A DNA stretch of 64,000 nucleotides. Origin: Lutibacter litoralis (GTDB lineage Bacteria > Bacteroidota > Bacteroidia > Flavobacteriales > Flavobacteriaceae). A program made the position numbers and the translations under genes. Below, piece by piece: positions 57,651 through 64,000 of the stretch. Each line of letters starts with the position of its first letter. Position 1 is the stretch's first letter. The stretch is from contig NZ_BMNS01000003.1 in the NCBI RefSeq assembly GCF_014646675.1, positions 295,580 to 359,579 of the forward strand, in the 5' to 3' direction. Under the pieces are notes generated by a model. That model did no database searches. It saw nothing but the letters and a program-made list of their open reading frames with translations, and was not told the origin of the DNA.

Positions 57651-60600
57651 ATGAACCATTTCTTAAAAATTTTATGCTGTTTGGGGTTCTTGTTTTTTAA
57701 TGATAATTTTATCATTGGACAAGAAAAATCAAACTTTATTAAACTAAGCCAAACTTTTGATGGCAATTCAAATATTATTGAAGATAATTTAGGATATATA
57801 TGGATATCTAATACAAAAGGTTTGAATAAGTACAATGGATATGATTTTTCAATTATTCCATATGGACAGGTTTTTGAAAAAGCTACAACTAAAAGTGATG
57901 ACCGTTATTTATTAGCAAAAGATAATCTTGGAAACATTTGGGTTTCCTCATATAAAGGAGAGTTAATAAAAATAGATTCAAATGGAGTATCTATTTCTTA
58001 TAAGGAAAGTCTTAATTATAATAAAGAGCCTTTGTATATAACATCTATTAGATCAATAAATAATGATATATGGTTTGGCTCTTCAAATGGAGTTGTTTTT
58101 AAATATAATCACCTTATTTCAGCAATAGAAAATGTAACTGTTCTTCCAAAAATAAATAACTCACCTCAATTGATTAGAAGTATTGCTATTACAAATCCTG
58201 AAGAAATTTGGGTTAGTACTAGTAATGGTTTTATATATAATTATTCTTTAAGATTAAAATCACTAAAAAAAATAGAAAAGCCTTTAAATGATGTTGTTCA
58301 AAATATTAGGCTAGTTGAAGACATTAGAGAAAATCTATGGATTGCTACAAATTTTCATGGATTGATGAAGTATAATCCGAAGAAAAACGAGTTTAATAGA
58401 TATGGTAAGCTTGAGACTAAAGAATCTAATTTGAATTATGCTATGTTTATTAGTGTTTTTTGTGACAGTTCAGGGAAAATTTGGGCGGGGACAGATGGCG
58501 ATGGTCTGTACATGGTTAATCCTGAGAACGACGAAGTAGTTATTTTTAAACATGAAAAAACGAATAACTTTTCAATTAGCAATAATACAATTACTCATAT
58601 ATATGAAGACACTCACAATAATATTTGGTTGGTTGACAAAAAGGGTAAAATAAATATACTTCCAAAAAATAATGAAAAAATAAAATATTATAACGGTCTT
58701 GAAAGTAATACATCTACTAAAATTCTTTCAATATTGGAATCTTCAGATGGATCATTATGGCTGGGAACGGATGGTCATGGGCTTAATAGAGTTTTTCCTG
58801 ATAATTCTAAAATACAATATGACGAATCTAAGAAAGGAAAACAATTTTTTAAAGGTAAATATATCCAAAATTTGGAAGAAGATTCTAATGGAAATATATG
58901 GATAGCAACATACCGAAATGGTTTATGGTTATATGATAACAATTTGAAAACATTTTCTAAAATTGAAACAAAGGATTCTTCAGGTAATGTGTCGGAAGAT
59001 GTAAGGTGTCTTTTAAAAGATTCAAAGAACAGAATTTGGGCTACAAATGGAGTTGCAATAAATATATTTTCTAAGAGTCAAAAATTGTTAGCTATATATG
59101 ATTATAAATCGATAGGTCTAAAAGGTGAAGTTCCAATTACCTTATGTGAGAGTGGCGATAAATCTATTTGGTTGGGTGTAAATGAAGAAGGATTATTTAA
59201 ATTTAATGAAAATTCTGAAAATTTAAACAATTCATATTTTACGAAATATAATTATTATATTGAAAAATATGAGGATATCAATAATTATAATATTCAACAA
59301 ATAATTCCTGATAAATTTAATCACCTATGGGTTTTATGTAAATCAGGGTTTTTAGTAAAATATAATATCTTAGATAATAGTTTTGAATCGTATGCAGGTA
59401 AAGAGGGAATTAAAGATATAAGTATTAAATCAGTTTTAATTGAAGAACCAAATAGTTTATGGTTGGGTAGTAGTAATGGAATTCATAATTATAATATAAC
59501 ATCCAATATTTTAAAATCCTTTCACCAAGTTGATGGTTTTCAAACCAATAATTTCACTAAAAACAGTTCTTTTAAAAGTCCTAATGGAACATTTTATTTT
59601 GGTGGAGAAGTAGGTGTAAACTCTTTCGTTCCATCTAATTTAATTGAAAAAGAAATCTCCGCAAAATTATATATAAGTAAAATAGAGATTTTAAATAAGC
59701 CAGCTAATTTGATAATTGCTGATCAAGTTAAAAGAGGAATAGAATATGTTGATGAGTTAAAATTAAAATCAAATCAATCATCATTCTCATTTCAGTTTTC
59801 AGCTGTTAATAATTTGCTTAATTCTAACTATCATTATGCTTATAAATTAAATGGTTTTGATAAAAATTGGATTGTTCCTAATAAAGAACGAATTGCAACT
59901 TATACAAATATTCCTTATGGAAATTATGTTTTTGAAGTAAAGGCAGGCGTAAAAAAAGGAGAATGGAATATAGATTCAAGAAAAATTAACATTTCAATAA
60001 AAGCTCCCGGGTGGCTTAGTTTTTGGGCATTTGTAATTTATGCTTTTGTAAGCTTATCTGTAGGCTTTGCTATTTTTAATTGGTTTCGATTAAGAAGTAG
60101 TTTGGCAAAAGAAGAATGGCAAAATAATAAGGAAAAGGAACTATATGCTTTAAAAATGAATTTTTTCGCAAAAATGTCTCATGAAATACAGACTCCTTTG
60201 ACTCTTATTTTGGGACCCATTGAAGATATGTTAAGTAAGGCTGATGGAAGTGGAAACAACCTCCTAAAACAACGATTAACAATAATTAAGAATAATGCAA
60301 AAAGATTATCTAGAATTGCTACAGAACTTATAACTGTAAGAAATAAAGAATTGGGTAGATCAAGAGTTTTTGCGTCTAAAAATAACCTTCTGGTTCATTT
60401 GAAAAAAATGGCAATATCATTTTCAGAACAGGCTCGTTTTAAAAATATTGATTTTATTGAGGAATACCCTGAAGAAGAAATATTTTTATGGTATGATATT
60501 GATAAAATTGAACATGTGTTTTATAATTTATTATCAAATGCTTTTAAATTTACTCCTAAAGAGGGAAATGTTAAATTTAAAGTTGTTTCTAACCAAAATG

Positions 60601-61781
60601 AAGATTTTGTTGAAATTTTAGTTATTAATTCTGGATCTGGAATACCTGAAGAAGAATTAGAGGATATATTTAAACTTTTTTATCAATCCAACACCGGAAA
60701 AACGACAAGAGGTTCTGGTATTGGTTTGGCTTTGACCAAAGAGTTAATTTACTTGCACAAAGGAGAAATTAGTGTAAATTCTTTACCCGATGGCAACACC
60801 ATTTTCACAGTTAAATTGTCAAAAAAAGAAGATGTTTTTTCTGATGATGAAAAAATACTTGTTGATTCTTCCATAATATCAAATGAGTTAATTAAACAAA
60901 GTATTGAGGTTTTGGATAATGATTTTAAGAATGACACTAAAAACTCTACTAGTAAAAAATATACGATACTCGTTGTTGAAGATAATATTGAAATGCAAAT
61001 GTTATTAAATGATGTATTAGGTAAAAATTATAATGTTTTAATTGCTGACAATGGTGTTGAGGGAGTTAAATTGGCTGAACAAGCAATTCCCGATATAATA
61101 TTAAGTGATATTATGATGCCATCTATGGATGGTATAGAAATGTGTGAAATACTTCAAAAAAATAGAAAAACTTCTCATATTCCAATAATCTTATTAACCG
61201 CAAAAAATACTACAAAAACTAAAATGAGAGGATTGGAATCTGGCGCAATAGAGTTTATTAATAAGCCTTTTAATTTTAAGGAACTATTAATTAAAATTAG
61301 CAATATTATTGAAGTGAAAGAGAAGGTAATAATTAATTATAAGGCTGAAATTTCAACGATACCGAAAGATGATGAGGTAAAATCAAAAGATGATATTTTT
61401 ATAGAAAACTTAATAAAAGAAATTAATAATGAGATTGATAATCCAAAATTTAAGTTGGAAGAATTATCATCAATACTAAATATGAGTTATTCAGTTATTT
61501 ATAGAAAATGTCAGGAAATTACTGGAAAGACAATTATTGAATTAGTTAGATCTATTAAATTAAAAAGAGCTGCATTATTAATTGTAAAACACGGATATAA
61601 AATTTCAGAAGCAGCTTATATGGTTGGTTATAAGGACTCTAAATATTTTACAAAATGCTTCAAATCTGAATTTGGAAAAACCCCATTAAGGTTTAAAAAA
61701 GAAGTAAAAGAAATTGGATTGACTGAATTTTTAGAAAAATACAACTTACATGTTTTTCAACTAAAGTATTCGGATAAGTAA
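57651..61781 (+). CDS. Hybrid two-component system sensor-regulator (HTCS)
   Basis: This 1376-residue protein joins sensor and regulator. After a signal sequence (about 1-24) come two seven-bladed Reg_prop propellers (to about residue 690), a Y_Y_Y domain (about 700-775), one transmembrane helix (WLSFWAFVIYAFVSLSVGFA, about 787-806), a HisKA domain with H844 in SHEIQTP, an ATPase domain (N box NLLSNAFKFTP, G boxes GSGIPEEELEDIF and GSGIGLALTKEL), a receiver domain with D1153 in LSDIMMPSMDG, and an AraC helix-turn-helix (about 1255-1355). It should sense a periplasmic oligosaccharide and activate the adjacent PUL. The H box has Gln in place of the usual Arg. Confidence 0.95.
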   Translation: MNHFLKILCCLGFLFFNDNFIIGQEKSNFIKLSQTFDGNSNIIEDNLGYIWISNTKGLNKYNGYDFSIIPYGQVFEKATTKSDDRYLLAKDNLGNIWVSSYKGELIKIDSNGVSISYKESLNYNKEPLYITSIRSINNDIWFGSSNGVVFKYNHLISAIENVTVLPKINNSPQLIRSIAITNPEEIWVSTSNGFIYNYSLRLKSLKKIEKPLNDVVQNIRLVEDIRENLWIATNFHGLMKYNPKKNEFNRYGKLETKESNLNYAMFISVFCDSSGKIWAGTDGDGLYMVNPENDEVVIFKHEKTNNFSISNNTITHIYEDTHNNIWLVDKKGKINILPKNNEKIKYYNGLESNTSTKILSILESSDGSLWLGTDGHGLNRVFPDNSKIQYDESKKGKQFFKGKYIQNLEEDSNGNIWIATYRNGLWLYDNNLKTFSKIETKDSSGNVSEDVRCLLKDSKNRIWATNGVAINIFSKSQKLLAIYDYKSIGLKGEVPITLCESGDKSIWLGVNEEGLFKFNENSENLNNSYFTKYNYYIEKYEDINNYNIQQIIPDKFNHLWVLCKSGFLVKYNILDNSFESYAGKEGIKDISIKSVLIEEPNSLWLGSSNGIHNYNITSNILKSFHQVDGFQTNNFTKNSSFKSPNGTFYFGGEVGVNSFVPSNLIEKEISAKLYISKIEILNKPANLIIADQVKRGIEYVDELKLKSNQSSFSFQFSAVNNLLNSNYHYAYKLNGFDKNWIVPNKERIATYTNIPYGNYVFEVKAGVKKGEWNIDSRKINISIKAPGWLSFWAFVIYAFVSLSVGFAIFNWFRLRSSLAKEEWQNNKEKELYALKMNFFAKMSHEIQTPLTLILGPIEDMLSKADGSGNNLLKQRLTIIKNNAKRLSRIATELITVRNKELGRSRVFASKNNLLVHLKKMAISFSEQARFKNIDFIEEYPEEEIFLWYDIDKIEHVFYNLLSNAFKFTPKEGNVKFKVVSNQNEDFVEILVINSGSGIPEEELEDIFKLFYQSNTGKTTRGSGIGLALTKELIYLHKGEISVNSLPDGNTIFTVKLSKKEDVFSDDEKILVDSSIISNELIKQSIEVLDNDFKNDTKNSTSKKYTILVVEDNIEMQMLLNDVLGKNYNVLIADNGVEGVKLAEQAIPDIILSDIMMPSMDGIEMCEILQKNRKTSHIPIILLTAKNTTKTKMRGLESGAIEFINKPFNFKELLIKISNIIEVKEKVIINYKAEISTIPKDDEVKSKDDIFIENLIKEINNEIDNPKFKLEELSSILNMSYSVIYRKCQEITGKTIIELVRSIKLKRAALLIVKHGYKISEAAYMVGYKDSKYFTKCFKSEFGKTPLRFKKEVKEIGLTEFLEKYNLHVFQLKYSDK

Positions 61782-61981
61782 TTAATGGAATATTGATTAT
61801 ATAGAAGATTATACAAATTGGTCAGCAAAAATACCAAACTTTCAGAATTTATTAACATAGCATATTACAACGAGCATCAACTTTTTAAAATATATACAAT
61901 AAGACCAATAAAGTTTATCCTACTTTTTGCTTCAAACTAATAGTGGACTTGTAACAAAAAGTCAGACAATTTTTTTAAGAC

Positions 61982-62889
61982 CTATGCTACATATTTTAAA
62001 TTGTTAAATTCCAGTTCTACTTCTTTAGGTGTTTTATAATTTAAAGAAGAATGTGGTTTTTTTCTATTATACCGTATTTCTATATATTCAAATACTGCTA
62101 ATTTAGCTTCTTCTATGGTTTTAAAACTATGATGATAAATCAATTCAGACTTCAATGTTTAAAAAATGACTCAGCTACAGCATTATCCCAACAATTTCCT
62201 TTCCTGCTCATACTTTGAGTAATGAGCTTATTGGTTTTAATATGTTTTCTAAATTCTTTACTAGCATATTGGATACCTCTGTCTAAATTAAAAAGTAAAG
62301 GCTTGTCTATTTCTCTTTTTGATAATGCCATTTTTCAAGCCGGAATAATTAATTGATTGGTGTATAAGGTTGTACTCAAAGTACAACCAATAACTTGCCT
62401 ATCAAATAAATAAATAACAGTTGTAAGATACAACCAACCTTGTTTGGTTTGTATACAGGTGATATCAGATACTCAAGCCTCGTTTAAATCTTCAGGAGTA
62501 AAATTTCTATTTAAATAATTTCTGTAAATAGGATATCGATGGATAGAGTTCGTTGTAATACGATATTTTCTGATTATTTTACTTCTCAGACCATTCAACC
62601 TCATTAATTTAGCAACCCTCCCTTTTGAAATATGATAACCTTGTCTATTTAATTCAGTTGCTATTTTAGGACTTCCATAAGTTTTCTGGCTACTATCAAA
62701 AATACTCCTTATTAAATCGGTAAATAGGCTATTTTCTAAAGCTCGATTAGAAGGGCCACAACTAAACCACCTATAATAACTACTTCTGCTTACTTTTAAT
62801 ACTTTACACATCTTCTTAATAGGATATAAATGTTTATAACTCGCTATAAACTGATAGACTTCCCATCGCTCTTGGAAATGATTTAGCAT
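61982..62889 (-). pseudogene. IS3-family transposase OrfB, inactive
   Basis: The frame begins at 62889 with the HTH_21 part (SRSSYYRWF, QKTYGSPKIATELNRQGYHI) and runs 138 codons to a TGA (62473-62475) standing where the family has Trp (NEA, stop, VSDIT). It then continues with another TGA for Trp at 62335-62337 (IIPA, stop, KMALSKR), an altered HSDRG motif (NLDRG), and a one-base deletion near 62160 after ESFFK. The end (VELEFNNLKYVA) matches copy 1. Several lesions show that it is dead. Confidence 0.87.
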
Positions 62890-62989
62890 TCGTGAATAAC
62901 AAATTTTAAAATAGAAAAAAAATAATCAAAAGATATAAACGGTTTTTTTGATACTGTTGTTAAACTGGAAGTTTCTTTGTAAGTAGCTC

Positions 62990-63130
62990 GCCACTTTTAA
63001 ATACGTTAAACTTGGACTCATAACTCATTGGTTAATTCCTTTATGTTCTCTCGTTTACTACTAAATCTGATTGCCTCCAATTTAAATTTAATACTGTAAT
63101 GCCGTTTTTTTATAATTCTAAGATATTTGT
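62990..63130 (-). pseudogene. Remnant of IS3-family OrfA
   Basis: On the minus strand the phrase KRHYSIKFKLEAIRF followed by ENIKELTNEL resembles the start of an IS3-type OrfA helix-turn-helix protein. After that the frame hits three stops within a dozen codons. No start codon or slippery site can be placed. Confidence 0.6.
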
Positions 63131-63385
63131 TTTTAGTTAAACAGTCTTAAAATATTGCCCGAGTAAATGTAGTAACTCCAGAATCTTTGTCTCGTACATT
63201 AATTATCTTTTTTTAATTTTTATAGCTAATTTAAAAAAAAAATGTTACGTTTGTGCTAAATCAATTTAGCTTGATTTTAAAATATTAATAATTTCATTTG
63301 TTGAATTGGCAATGTTATAACGTTAGTTTTTGTTTTGTAATTGTTAATTTTTTAATAGTATTTGAATAAAATAAATAAAAAGAAT

Positions 63386-64000
63386 ATGAAACATAAAAAT
63401 TTGATAGGACAGTTACCAAAAATTGGAATTAGACCAACAATTGATGGTCGGTTGGATGGAGTGCGTGAATCGTTAGAAGAAATTACAATGCAAATGGCTA
63501 AAAATGCAGCAGCCTTTCTTGAAGAGAATTTAAGGCATGCAGATGGAAGCAAGTTAGAGTGCGTAATTTCTGACTCCTGTATTGGTGGAGTTGCAGAGGC
63601 TGCGGCTTCTGCTGATAAATTTGCAAAAGAGGGTGTTGGAGTATCTCTTACAGTAACTCCATGTTGGTGTTATGGAAGTGAAACCATTGATATGGATCCT
63701 ACAATTCCAAAAGCTATTTGGGGGTTTAATGGTACTGAACGTCCTGGAGCAGTATATTTAGCCGCAGCATTAGCTGGGCATAATCAAAAAGGAATTCCTG
63801 CATTTAGTATTTATGGAAGAGATGTTCAAGATAGTGGAGATACTACCATTCCTGACGATGTCCAGGAAAAATTATTACGTTTTGCTCGGGCAGGTCTTGC
63901 AGTAGCTACAATGAAAGGAAAATCATATCTTTCAATGGGAGCAGTGTCAATGGGAATCGCAGGTTCAATAATTGATGCCAATTTCTTTGAAAGTTTCTTA
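63386..64000 (+). CDS. fucI: L-fucose isomerase, N-terminal part
   Basis: The gene runs off the window end. The visible 205 residues start [20 protein letters not shown] and show the FucI signatures [66 protein letters not shown] and [19 protein letters not shown]. The enzyme interconverts L-fucose and L-fuculose, the first step of fucose catabolism. It is about 590 residues when complete. The ATG at 63386 is preceded by AAGAAT-rich sequence without a clear Shine-Dalgarno, as usual here. It lies right after the IS copy and may start a fucose operon linked with the PUL substrates. Confidence 0.95.
   Translation, partial: MKHKNLIGQLPKIGIRPTIDGRLDGVRESLEEITMQMAKNAAAFLEENLRHADGSKLECVISDSCIGGVAEAAASADKFAKEGVGVSLTVTPCWCYGSETIDMDPTIPKAIWGFNGTERPGAVYLAAALAGHNQKGIPAFSIYGRDVQDSGDTTIPDDVQEKLLRFARAGLAVATMKGKSYLSMGAVSMGIAGSIIDANFFESFL

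Larger units (their letters stand above)
61944..63150 (-). mobile_element. Decayed IS3-family element (IS150-like), copy 2
   Basis: The right end is the inverted repeat TGGACTTGTAACAAAAAGTC (61944-61963). The other end is uncertain. A degraded copy of the end may lie at about 63125-63150 (TTTGTTTTTAGTTAAACAGT). Inside are orfB on the minus strand, broken by stops and a frameshift, and remnants of orfA (about 62990-63130). It has the same orientation as copy 1 and the encoded proteins are clearly related but diverged. Confidence 0.8.

Noticed and set aside
63352-63552. Minus-strand open frame of 66 codons
   Set aside because: It is antisense to the N-terminal part of fucI, which is clearly the real gene.

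Overview
The window is an AT-rich chromosomal segment of a Bacteroidota bacterium, most likely a marine-type member of the Flavobacteriaceae. This rests on SusC/SusD pairs, a hybrid two-component regulator, a split transketolase, a half-size TauE protein, a bacillithiol-type YtxJ protein, a short-chain L-threonine dehydrogenase, DUF6090 and DUF6799 proteins, TAnnTTTG-type -7 promoter elements and flavobacterial palindromic repeats. I cannot name the genus with confidence.

Region 1 (1-27.5 kb) is core genome. It holds the 3' part of rpsA, a secreted M14 peptidase, envelope proteins, a lytic transglycosylase, an smpB-UbiA prenyltransferase-maf-transketolase C-half run, clpB, ytxJ, fumarylacetoacetase, glyA, a 1-Cys peroxiredoxin, an Lrp regulator divergent from threonine dehydrogenase, a DUF6090 membrane protein with an in-frame stop, and a C_GCAxxG_C_C protein. 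Most operons end in clear hairpin terminators.

Region 2 (27.5-42 kb) is a carbohydrate-use island: a SusC/SusD pair, a TPR-LuxR type regulator, a GH63-like lipoprotein, a GH2 beta-galactosidase-like lipoprotein and a two-gene LysO-type exporter. It lies between two copies of a 24-base direct repeat (one mismatch), each in decayed, possibly tRNA-derived sequence, so it looks like an old integration.

Region 3 (43-62 kb) is a second and unusual polysaccharide utilisation locus (PUL). On the minus strand it has a Tat-exported GH109-like oxidoreductase, SusC, SusD, a lipoprotein with two LamG domains, an alkaline-phosphatase-superfamily lipoprotein with a LamG domain inserted in its catalytic domain, a DUF5077/DUF3472/F5-8C protein, a LamG-endonuclease/exonuclease/phosphatase (EEP) protein broken by a stop codon, and a second EEP protein. 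A divergent 1376-residue hybrid two-component regulator closes it. The pairing of glycan capture with several phosphoesterases suggests a phosphate- or phosphodiester-bearing glycan or glycolipid as substrate. That is the best candidate here for an undescribed system.

Two decayed IS3-family (IS150-like) copies in the same orientation flank region 3. Both carry TGA in place of the same conserved Trp codon. Past the second copy the window ends inside an L-fucose isomerase gene (fucI).
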